From Hygrophila difformis (taxonomy: Eukaryota; Streptophyta; Magnoliopsida; Lamiales; Acanthaceae): a stretch of DNA of 64,000 nt. This document shows, one piece after another, positions 24,147-33,395 of this stretch; position 1 is the stretch's first letter, and each line of letters starts with the position of its first letter. The position numbers were made by a program, and so were the translations under genes. The stretch is from NCBI GenBank assembly GCA_030278955.1, contig JAOANR010000003.1, positions 22,219,050-22,283,049 on the forward strand. Direction: 5' to 3'. Under the pieces are notes generated by a model. That model was not told the origin of the DNA. It saw only the letters and a program-made list of their open reading frames with translations, and searched no databases.

Positions 24147-24401
24147 CTGCCTCCGTCTTCTTTTATTTGCAATATAGGAAGAAGTGGTACTGTTTCTTGT
24201 ATCACTTTGATTTAAATTTGTATAATAGTTATACAACTTAAATATAGCGAAGTGAGATCTTGTTTCATTTGTCTCGTCTTGTACTTTTTAAATATCATAC
24301 TTTTAGAATTTTTACTTGTACCGAACTCGAGTTATTAATGGTTAAAATATGCATTGGATTGCATAAAATGTGGGGCCGTAGCAATTAAAAAATGGAGGGA
24401 T
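24147..24401. mobile_element. Stowaway-like MITE
   Basis: The left end ctgcctccgtcttc and the right end aatggagggat are imperfect inverted repeats, flanked by TA at 24145-24146 and 24402-24403. The 255-bp interior matches the family (tatagcgaagtgagatcttg, tgcattggattgcat). It lies 42 bp from the LINE-split copy. Confidence 0.75.
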
Positions 24402-25559
24402 TATCATGTGTTAAAAAATGAATTAAATTTGCTCAATAAATAGTATTCTTCGTCCCACTAATTTTTTCTATTTATTCTTTTTGGGTTGTCCCAATAACAA
24501 TGAATACTTTCTATTTTAAGAAATTTAAATCAATATAAGCATGATTTCGACACATGAGTGTCACTGTTTACCAAAAAATATAAGCATGATTGGAATCAAT
24601 ACCTAACAAGATCAACCAAACGCAGTTGGCCTGAGTGGTATGGGAATCAATACCTAACAAGATTACACTTAACTATTTTTTTTGTTTTTACACCATTACG
24701 ATAATATTGAGTTAAAGTTAAATAATAAATAGTGTCAAAAATCAAATATAATCATTATAAAGAGATGGTGGGAATATTCAAGTTTACTTACACCGGTTTA
24801 ATCACCAAACATCATTACCTAAATTCTTGTGGCAAAAAGAAATTAGTGGAGTAATAATTAATGAGACTGGAGGAGTATTAAGTTTGCGAATGGTAAACTT
24901 AAAAGAATAAAAATAAACGAAGAGAGTTATACACAAGGTAATTAAATAAATAGTTATTCAAATTAAGCAAGTTCTAGTTCAAATTTCACAACTCATCAAA
25001 AGTAGTAATTGTTTATCAAAATATGTTTTCGACAAGAAGTTAAAACATTTCAACAATTGGATCTGTATTTCTAACAAGTATCTATCGTACAAGGACCAAA
25101 CAATTTCCAATGCCAAAATTCTAAAGGCGGCCGTGTCCAACCCAGCCTCTATTTCGCTAAAAACGAAGGGTAGGGTGTGGGCAATCTAAGCCATTCTCTG
25201 TTTTGCTAAAAATGGAGGGTATGGTGCCCTTCTTTCAAAACAAGTCACAAAAACTCAAAATATATTATTTAATATTAAAATTTAGTGACCATTTATATTG
25301 GTGTAAAAAGTAACTTCCTCCAATTTATACACAACCTATCATTCACTATGCCATTTTAGTTCTCTTCAATGCCTTGGCCATTATTGATTAATGATAAAAC
25401 ATTGGGCCATAATAATTGGGTTGGTCATTACTCATTAATATTGGGCCGTATTATTACTCCGCTTGATTTTTTTTTTTGAAAGCTACTCGGCTTTGATTTA
25501 CTTTGATTACCTTATAATTAAATTGTCTTTTTTGATAGCTACTCGGTGTTCATTGGGGC
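24402..25559. other. Intergenic AT-rich DNA
   Basis: No gene seen. A fragment with the SINE-like 3' phrase (acatgagtgtcactgtttac) lies at about 24551-24571, followed by a tRNA-like patch (ggcctgagtggtatggg, 24629-24645). The phrase caatacctaacaagat occurs twice, at about 24598 and 24647. Confidence 0.5.
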
Positions 25560-26335
25560 GTTCTGTCGACCATTTGAACTTCACGAAATGGTAATTCTTT
25601 CCGTGGTGAAAGTACTCAGGTGCATGAAATTGTTAAGAGAGCTCGTTACTTAGGAGAGAGTTTTGATCGATCTTGTAAAACTCCTCCTAGGCTGGTGATG
25701 CCTCGGTTTTGTTACCTGGCATCCTAGGATAACTGCGGGTACAATATTGTATGTTGATGGTAGTGCTCTTGGTTCCCTGGGTCATACTGGTTTTGGTGGG
25801 ATTATTCGCGATAGCGAAGGTAACTGGATTCAGGGTTTTTTGGGGTCTATTGGTTGTGCTAACAATCTTGTGGCGGAATTACATGGCATATGGAATGGTT
25901 TGAAATGCCTTATTCATATGGGAACCTCTTCGGCTTGGTGTTATTCGGACTCGCATGATGCATTGCATCTTCTCAATATGGATATCTCGCATAGTCACTT
26001 TCTTTTCCCTTTGTCCGGAATATCGCGGACCATTTGTTGGAGTATCCGGGCTTCTGTTGGGACCACTTACTTCGTGAAGGCAATTCGGTTGCAAATTATT
26101 TGGCTTAACGAGGGGCTCGTTCTGTGGATTTTTTCACCACCTGACTTTTCCTCCTGATGAGGTCTGGGACTTCTTCGTGTTGATGCCGCGGGGTTTGGTT
26201 TCCTAGATACTAGATCCTTGCTCTTTTCTATGTTTTGTTCTCTCCCTTCTTCTTCCTCCTTGCATTAGTTTTGTTAGTATTTTTTTTTTTTAATCTTAGC
26301 CGACGCTTTCGCGTCACTTATCACAAAAAAATTAA
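25560..26335 (+). pseudogene. Decayed LINE 3' fragment with RNase H domain
   Basis: The open stretch 25747-26157 starts MYVDGSALGSLGHTGFGG and continues GIIRDSEGNW and ELHGIWNGLKCL, the first half of the RNase H domain of plant LINE-type proteins. Upstream, 25590-25730, other frames give a degraded linker. After about residue 90 the domain loses its normal end, so frameshifts are likely. The tail at 26281-26335 has a T-rich tract, the word cgacgctttcgcgtc, and an A-run, like LINE 3' ends. No reverse transcriptase remains, so it is a 5'-truncated old insertion. A host RNase H-like gene is less likely. Confidence 0.65.
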
Positions 26336-26354
26336 AAATAAAACAGTGAATAGG

Positions 26355-26530
26355 AGATGATGACTTGCTCAAGTGGCCAAGTCTATACCTTTCAAACATA
26401 GGGTTAAAGGTTCGATTTTCCATCCGACCCTCTATCCTTCCCATTTACCCCTTTGTAATTTGTGTGCATGGACTCCCATCACCACTTCTCTGGCTTCAGC
26501 TCCTCTAATAAAACAATTAAAATAATCAAT
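26355..26530 (+). mobile_element. tRNA-derived SINE-like repeat, copy 3
   Basis: A-box-like ttgctcaagtggcc, B-box-like aggttcgattttcc, then the shared pyrimidine-rich body and gactcccatcaccactt. The word aataaaaca occurs just before it (26338-26346) and at its end (26509-26517), and may be a target duplication. Confidence 0.6.
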
Positions 26531-28356
26531 ATGAATGAACATAGTAAATACTAGTATTATAGTTGGCTACTAGTCATATCTGGTTGGGTTACGATGTTAA
26601 ATTTTACACCATCTGTCCCAATAACGATGTATTGTTTGACTCGGACACGTAATCCAATGCATTTTTTTAATGATTAATATCTTAAAACATATATAAGAAA
26701 AAAGTATGCAAAATATATTTTCTAAAACTATACGATTAGAATCTAATAAGACTGGACTTGACTATTTTTTTTTTCCAAATATATACTTTTAAAATTTCCA
26801 CCCGCCCCATACAAGCCAAACCTTAATCACCACAACCTAAGCCATCATAGGTGTAGAGTGTAGTTAGAGATGGTGGCGGATCCAGTCAAAGAGGATGATA
26901 TTATGGACCTCTTGTACACAATAGCATGAGAAGGTGGTAAATATCTAACACGTGATATAGAATGCACATGTTTTTTAACCCCAAAAATATCCAACACAAT
27001 CAAGAAATTGGGGCCTAAATATCATCTTTGGACGAGAGTTTGGCATGTCTGAACAAATACTAACATTTTATAAAATTTGATTTCTGTTTGGCTAGCGTCG
27101 AGCCAATGACCTTTTTCTCCTCAATGGGGGCTATCGGAAAAGGATCAAACCGATTACGGGTCTGGAAATATGAGAATGCGCCCAAACTTGACTTAATACG
27201 CCCAAACTTGACTGAATTCCAATATTATTGCAATGGCAAAATCGAATACAAAGGAAAATCTACCAGTTGTTAAGAAACAACGGCTGATTAACCAAAAAAG
27301 AGTACCAAACTACTGGTTGTTGAGAAATAACGGTGGACTTGGAAAAGTAACCGCTAACAACTAGGCTAAAATCTATGAAAGCTTGATAAAGAAAAGCTGT
27401 AAAGAAAGCAGTAAAAGATACAAAGAATTAAGTTGCATAAATGAATTTTGGGGTGGATTGGTCTCTCTTGATTCTGAGCATGGCATCCCCTATTTATAGC
27501 CGGAGCTCTGATAACCGCTCCCTGGCTAATACCGTGAGCCGATTCTGTACTCTCTTATCGGCTGCCTTCAACTAATTTCGGCCAATTACTTCTGCCTTTA
27601 GAAGCCTCTATTCCCCTGGCTCTCTTTCTTTTCCTATTTCCTTCCGGACTTTCGTCAAGCCCAATCGTCCGTTTTCTCATTACTCGTTTTCGGCTCTATT
27701 ATTTTCACGGCCATTCTTCTCACAAGTTCTCTCTGGTCCAACATGTCTGACCCAATTACCCCTCATGACCCACTATCTTGGTGGCCACAACAATTTCTTT
27801 TTTTTTTTTTTTTGGCCGAGAGCTCAACCCCCACTTGTTTGCATCTGCCCATGATCTCTCTCTTTTTGGGACGAGCTCTTCCCAATTAGGGGAGTATTTT
27901 TTTTTTGGTAAACAGTAACACTTATGTGTCGGCAAATATATTTGGGAGCCCAAACCACGGGAGTACTTGTTCAAAAGGACAATCTTTTTTTTTCTTTTTG
28001 TTTTTTTTTTAAAAAATTAATGTGGCTCAATCATTATGCTTTTGACTAATTTTGTTTGGATTTTGAGACATTTTTTTTAAAGCCATTCGGATTTTTAAGT
28101 ATTTCTTATGAATTGTAGTTAAAATGTGTAATAGTATCTCCTATATATTAGTACTCTATTACTCCTATTTAATTAGGTTGCTGAGAATGTAACATAACTA
28201 GATGTGATAGGTGTCTTTCCAAGATCGAAAGAGAGACTCCATGCGATTGGCAACACACACAATTGCGGGGGTTTTTGGGCTAGGTCGCGATCACGTACTT
28301 GAACACTTTAGAGCTAGAATCACGATTGAGACAGACACAATCACACAATGGGAAGC
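26531..28356. other. Intergenic DNA with a possible minus-strand LTR fragment
   Basis: No gene is supported. At 27085-27750 the minus strand contains tataaataggggatgcc followed by a long pyrimidine-rich and A/T-rich leader, like the U3-R region of an LTR; the part at about 27740 reads tgttggaccagag on the minus strand. The termini are not proven. A SINE 3' fragment (minus) lies at 27903-27960, and T-rich tracts at 27795-27812 and 27987-28010. Confidence 0.35.
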
Positions 28357-28361
28357 CAATC

Positions 28362-28919
28362 TGTTAACCCAATATTTTAGGCCCAATGAATTTAACCCAA
28401 TTCTTTTTCGAGAAGCCCAATCCAATTCAGAGGCCCATTAAGCTAAGCCCAATCCTTTTTCGAGAGGCCCAATCTATTTTCAAGAGGCCCGGCCCAGTTT
28501 GAGTGTTATCGGGATAATACCTAGTGGTGGTGAGAAGCTGGCGGCTCATGCAAGCAGATATGGAAGGATCCGTCATTAAGGCATAAGAGATCGAGAGCAT
28601 TCACGACAAGAGATGATCACGGCTGCACTTTGGAGATTGAGGCGTCATATACGGAGGAAAGATTGAGGCGTTACAACTCCACTCTTAAACCGATAGACCT
28701 AATGCGCCTCCTTATAAATACTAGGTGGAGGCATCATCAAAAGCATCTCAACTCTACACCAGAATCTGCATTTTTATTTTTTAAGTTTTCTGCACTTTAC
28801 AGTCTTCTATTTCATTCCCAGTTGTTATTTTTCCAATGTAATTCCTTTCTGCAAAATCCTTTCCTCAATCCTTGTAATCGTCTTCCACATTATCAATCAA
28901 TAAAAATTCTTGGTTAACA
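28362..28919 (+). repeat. 5' LTR of the Tat-type element
   Basis: 558 bp, TGTTAACC…GGTTAACA. A TATA box (tataaata, 28713-28720) and an aataaa-like signal near 28899 lie in the expected order. The primer-binding site should start just downstream (ttggcacgcccagtgggac at 28921); I cannot assign its tRNA with certainty. Confidence 0.95.
28713..28720 (+). promoter_or_regulatory. LTR TATA box
   Basis: tataaata in cctccttataaatactagg. The same box is in the 3' LTR at 42931-42938. It fits a pol II promoter for the genomic RNA. Confidence 0.7.
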
Positions 28920-28970
28920 AATTGGCACGCCCAGTGGGACCCGAGTGGAAACCATATCCGCTTAGAGTGT

Positions 28971-30347
28971 ATGCTACTTAGATCTGGACGAGTAGTAAGA
29001 GACTTAACGCAAAAATTTGAAGAAATGTCGCTGCAGGAAGAAACTCCAGTAAGAACACCATCTGAGAACGTCGATAATGCGGCGACCACCTCTCAACCAC
29101 CACAAGCGATAATGCAAGTCCCATCCCTTTCGGAACAGATGCGGCTATCGATGACTGAGTCGATGGCCGAATTCATGCCTTTGTTAACAAGGCACCTTAT
29201 GGATGTGTTGCGGCCTGCTATGGCCGATCAAACTGACAAGATTTGTGGATCCCTGCGTACTTCGCAAGAGGGATCCATCTCAATGAATGGCACGAATGTG
29301 CCACCAAGCATCTCAGGGCCGTATGGCGGCCCACAGAGGACTTGGGGGACAACCTTTGGCCAGCAACCACTCTCTGAGTTCGGAGGTATGGCTAGTCTGC
29401 CTCCATTTCCTTCTTCTCATACTTTCGTTCCTGCGGCATCTAATATGTCGAATGGTTGTTATACAGCGCCCATAACGTATGCTTCATCAGGATATTTGAT
29501 GCCGTCTAGCGCGGTACCAACCATTCCTGGCATGACACCACGCCAGGCGACGGCACAGCCATTTGGAGTGGCGGCACCTATGCCACCGGCCGCCATCCCT
29601 ACTTTAGGCGCTGGAGGAGGATACATGCCCACCAACATACTTCCGGCCGCCAACTTGCCTCCGGCTGCCAACATGACTCAGGCCGCCAACCCATACCCGG
29701 CCGCCAACAGTCATCCGGCCGCCAACATGAGTCATCCGGCCGCCAACAGTCATCCGGCCGCCAACATGAGTCATCCGGCCGCCAACACGTTTCATCCGGC
29801 CGCCAGCTTGGCTCCGGCAGCCAACATGGCCGCCAATATACTTCATCCGGCCACCAGCATGACTCCGGCCGCCAACATGGTCCAGGCCGCCATGCCCATG
29901 TATCAACAAGCTGCCATGCCTCCTACACAGGCACCTATAGTGTCACCCGAGTTGTTGGCAGATATGATGCAACAACATTTCGGCATTCAATTAAGGCCGA
30001 TGGAACGGCCCACCTATAGGAAACCATACCCGGATTGGGGAGACGCTATGCAGCCTTATCCTAGAGGTTTCAAAATGCCCGAGTTCACAACGTTCTCGGG
30101 AGACGACGGCAAATCAACTGTAGAACACGTGGGAAGGTTTACTGCCCAATGTGGCGAAGCAGGTGCCAACGATTGGCTGAGACTAAGGTTGTTCAGCTCC
30201 TCACTGACTGGACCTGCCTTTGCTTGGTTTGCGTCATTGCGGCCTAATTCCATTCAAAACTGGGCTGATCTCGAGCGGGCGTTTCATGACAGATTCTACA
30301 CTCCTCTGTCACAGGTTAGTCTTGCAGACCTCACCAACGCCAAATAA
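28971..30347 (+). pseudogene. Tat gag, N-terminal part, ended by an in-frame stop
   Basis: The frame opens at MLLRSGRVVRD, about 50 bases after the LTR. Residues about 223-310 form a Pro-Ala-Ala-Asn repeat tract. Residues about 375-450 are a retrotransposon gag core (GAGANDWLRLRLFSSSLTGP, WADLERAFHDRFY). The frame stops with TAA at 30345-30347 directly after LADLTNAK, yet the gag core continues in the same frame (FADETASSFINRLQRLKG). Related gags usually have Gln at this point, so the stop most likely arose by one C-to-T change. Gag forms the virus-like particle that packages the element RNA. Unless the stop is read through, this copy cannot make the whole gag-pro product. Confidence 0.88.
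29640..29900 (+). repeat. Pro-Ala-Ala-Asn tandem repeats in gag
   Basis: Imperfect repeats of ccggccgccaac with spacers such as atgagtcat occur more than ten times. They encode PAAN motifs joined by MSH, SH or similar residues. The same core on the opposite strand (ctggcggccgg) dominates 41690-42320 of this element. Confidence 0.9.
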
Positions 30348-33300
30348 TTTGCCGATGAGACGGCAAGTTCTTTTATTAATAGATTGCAGCGCCTTAAAGG
30401 CCGATGTACTATAGCAATACCTGATAAAGAAATAGCCAATATAGCAGTGGCTAACATGTTATCGAGATTAAAAGAACATTTAATTGTGCAGGATGCAACT
30501 GACCTTGTCCAGCTGGCCGAGAGAGCGGCCCGCGTGGAAAAATTCCTGGGAGAGCAGGAAGAGAGGCGTCCTACGCGTCGAGTCCACTTCGAGGAGGTGA
30601 GACTCAGTGATGAAGAGGACGATGCTGTAGAAGTGGCTGTTGCAGAGCTAGTGCACACAGCCAAACCGCATACATGTGCGGCTCTCAAGCCGCCAAAACA
30701 AAGAGAGGCTAAGTATAAGCCTGAAGAAGACCTATTTGACATGGGCAAGGCGGACCAAGTGTTCGATGCTCTACTCAAAGACGGTGTGATCAAGTTGCCT
30801 GAAGGGCAAAAATTACCAGCGGCCGAGGAAATTCGGGGCCGAGCATTTTGTAAGTGGCATAACTCATTTACTCACAGCATTACTAAATGCAGGAGTTTTA
30901 GAACTGCCATTCAGAACAAAATAAAAGAGGGTCGTTTGAAAATTGCAGGTATGAAAGTTGATTTAGACCCATTCCCTCAGCTTCCCATTGGTGCTTCTGG
31001 ACTCATCCCAAATCCAGAGGATGGCGGCTCCAACAGCCGGACTGATAAAGGGAAGGAACACGTTGAGATTGATGAGGAGGATGTAGACTTGTTGTCTGAT
31101 GAGTCCGACCTTGAAAAAAGAAAAGAGTTGTATAAAAAGCAACCAAGATTCAAAAACATGTCGAAGGAGGACTTCAAGAAAGTCCTGGAAGCGGAGGAGC
31201 GAGAACACCAGAAGAAGCAAAATCCTCCTTTGAGGGTTGAGATTCCTAAGCACGCTGTAGAGATTCATGAAAACGGGAGACACCAGCCTGTCACTCGAGA
31301 TTATAGGCATGGTGTGCAGGTGGTTCCAACCTTGATGAGGCGACCTGAGCATCCAGTTGAGACTGACAGGTGGATGAGGAACCGGGCGCCTAGTAAAGCT
31401 GCTCAAAGGGAGCCGCCACCCATGACTAGAAGTCAATTTAGGCGGGCTCAGAGACGATATGCCGAGGAAATGCGGCAATGGGAAGCTCAGATCCACAAGT
31501 TGGAGTCTTCCAGGCCCCGGAAGCCCATACAGCCCACTTACTTCAGAGGTGAAACCTCCGAACAGCGGAGGCATAACTCGTCCATAACACCCCACCAAAG
31601 AAAGTGGCATGAGGCTTCAAGAAAGTCACCACAACCTTCATCACCCAGGAGGCCAGTCCGGGAGAGGCTGCAACCTTCATCACCCAGGAGACCAGCCCGG
31701 GAGAGGCAGCAGCCGCCATCACCCAGGAGGCCAACCCGGGAGAGGCTGCAGCCGCCATCACCCTCCACCAGGAGGCCGATGAAGGAGAGATTAGAACCGC
31801 CATCATCTTCTACTGCCAGGAGACCAGTGAGAGAGAGACTGCAATGGACGGAAAGAAGACCTCAGCCGCCATCACCTCAACCTAGGGCAAGACAAATGGA
31901 GCCTCCTCAAGATAACATTCAACCTTCGGTGTCTAGAGACAAAGGTAAAGCTGTTGTTACCGAGTTTGACGATAAAGGAAGTAAGGTTAAATCTGCCGGA
32001 CAGAAGTTCATCGAGAGGCTAGACAAAATGGACATGACTCCTTCAAACATGGCTATGGCTAGTGTGCTCATGAAATACATGGCATATTTGGCAGCCCATG
32101 AAGCTGGTGAACTTGGAAGTGAGCCACATAGTTTCGAAGGATTTACGGCTTACTGCAAGGCTGTGGAAACCCAGAAGAAATCACAAACACAAGTTGAAAC
32201 AAAATCAACTAGTGAAGCACTTCAGGCGACCAATGAGGCACCACATGTGAATTTTGGTGCTATTACACCTACAGAAGTAGAGGCTGCGGTGGAGGCCAAT
32301 CTCGACAAGCCTAAAGTTGGGATTGGCGCCCTAGGCATCATGACTGATGAATGTGGCACCACGGAGGATATGAATATTGATGAAGAATATGGAGATAGAT
32401 ATGGCGATATAAACCTCACTATGGACGAAGGGTATGAAGACGATGTGTGGGGTAATGTGAACCTCAATATTGATGAGGAGTACCATGTTGAATTAGACGG
32501 CATGGATCTTGAAGATGAGGCTTTCTGGAAAAAATTGGACAAAGAGCTGAAAGAAGCAGATGATAGGAAAGAAAAAGGGCCGAATGACCCATCCGTGCCT
32601 ATGCGGGTCATTGGATTGGCGGCTGAGGAAGAGAGAAGTGATACCGAATCTGAGATATGGGATGAGGAAGAGCCATCGTTCGCGAGGCTCATTGAAGAAA
32701 TGGATGAAATGATAGCGGAATTATCCAATCCAACCAGGGATGCACCTCCCACGCCAGAACTTGGCGGCCAACATGATGTTTCAAATTTGGCTATGGCACA
32801 GTTTGCCAAACCTGAGGTTGCCCAGACAAGGCAACTGAAGCCCTTGTATGTCAAGGCTCACATTGATGGGCGTCCTGTGAGCAGGGTGTTTGTTGATAAT
32901 GGGGCGGCGGCCAATGTGATGCCGATGTCAACTCTAAGGAAGATTGGGAAGAGTGAAAAAGACCTGATCCCCACGAGGGTTAGAATGTGCAGCTTCGTAG
33001 GGGAAGCAACCCAACCTGCCGGATTCATAACGGCGGACGTCACTATTGGGTCCAAAACCATCAAGGTCGCCTTCTTTGTGGTGAAATCTAAGACGTGTTA
33101 CTCGGCATTGCTTGGGCGCGACTGGATTCACATGGCGCAGTGTGTGCCATCCACCCTCCACCAACAGTTGTTAATTTGGGATGGTGACCAAGTAGAATTG
33201 GTGGAGGCGGATCCTCAACCCTTTGCAGGACCGGATGCCAACAATGACGAGGCGATCTTCTACCTTGAAGACATCCAACCTGCATCAGCTTTAATTGGTA

Positions 33301-33395
33301 TGGACATGGATCTGGAATCCATTGACTTCACAACAAGCGGCTTCAAGTTACATCCTCCTGCAGATAGCCGACATAAAGCATCAAGCTCTTCATGA
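30348..33395 (+). CDS. Tat gag C-terminal part and aspartic protease
   Basis: This frame continues gag after the TAA at 30345. It contains a CCHC-like knuckle (FCKWHNSFTHSITKC, about 30845), a long charged and Pro/Arg-rich linker (SPRRPVRERLQPSSPRRP type repeats at about 31620-31850), an acidic region (about 32340-32720), and near 32880-33130 the aspartic protease (SRVFVDNGAAANVMPMSTL, then SALLGRDWIH). The catalytic triad is DNG rather than DTG or DSG. The protease cleaves the gag-pol precursor. The frame ends at 33395, overlapping pol by four bases. The first Met in the remaining open part is at 30384; normally it would be translated as one polyprotein from 28971. Confidence 0.88.
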   Translation, partial: FADETASSFINRLQRLKGRCTIAIPDKEIANIAVANMLSRLKEHLIVQDATDLVQLAERAARVEKFLGEQEERRPTRRVHFEEVRLSDEEDDAVEVAVAELVHTAKPHTCAALKPPKQREAKYKPEEDLFDMGKADQVFDALLKDGVIKLPEGQKLPAAEEIRGRAFCKWHNSFTHSITKCRSFRTAIQNKIKEGRLKIAGMKVDLDPFPQLPIGASGLIPNPEDGGSNSRTDKGKEHVEIDEEDVDLLSDESDLEKRKELYKKQPRFKNMSKEDFKKVLEAEEREHQKKQNPPLRVEIPKHAVEIHENGRHQPVTRDYRHGVQVVPTLMRRPEHPVETDRWMRNRAPSKAAQREPPPMTRSQFRRAQRRYAEEMRQWEAQIHKLESSRPRKPIQPTYFRGETSEQRRHNSSITPHQRKWHEASRKSPQPSSPRRPVRERLQPSSPRRPARERQQPPSPRRPTRERLQPPSPSTRRPMKERLEPPSSSTARRPVRERLQWTERRPQPPSPQPRARQMEPPQDNIQPSVSRDKGKAVVTEFDDKGSKVKSAGQKFIERLDKMDMTPSNMAMASVLMKYMAYLAAHEAGELGSEPHSFEGFTAYCKAVETQKKSQTQVETKSTSEALQATNEAPHVNFGAITPTEVEAAVEANLDKPKVGIGALGIMTDECGTTEDMNIDEEYGDRYGDINLTMDEGYEDDVWGNVNLNIDEEYHVELDGMDLEDEAFWKKLDKELKEADDRKEKGPNDPSVPMRVIGLAAEEERSDTESEIWDEEEPSFARLIEEMDEMIAELSNPTRDAPPTPELGGQHDVSNLAMAQFAKPEVAQTRQLKPLYVKAHIDGRPVSRVFVDNGAAANVMPMSTLRKIGKSEKDLIPTRVRMCSFVGEATQPAGFITADVTIGSKTIKVAFFVVKSKTCYSALLGRDWIHMAQCVPSTLHQQLLIWDGDQVELVEADPQPFAGPDANNDEAIFYLEDIQPASALIGMDMDLESIDFTTSGFKLHPPADSRHKASSSS

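Noticed and set aside
24629..24645. A tRNA gene (ggcctgagtggtatggg)
   Set aside because: Only an A-box-like patch is present; no cloverleaf can be drawn and it lies near SINE fragments.
25747..26157. A host RNase H-like gene
   Set aside because: The domain is incomplete, its upstream part is frameshifted and it is followed by a LINE-like tail, so a LINE remnant is the better reading.
30963..32854. Minus-strand frames of 210-215 codons opposite gag-pro
   Set aside because: They are shadows of the long gag-pro frame and show no domain or splice logic, unlike the antisense gene downstream of pol.
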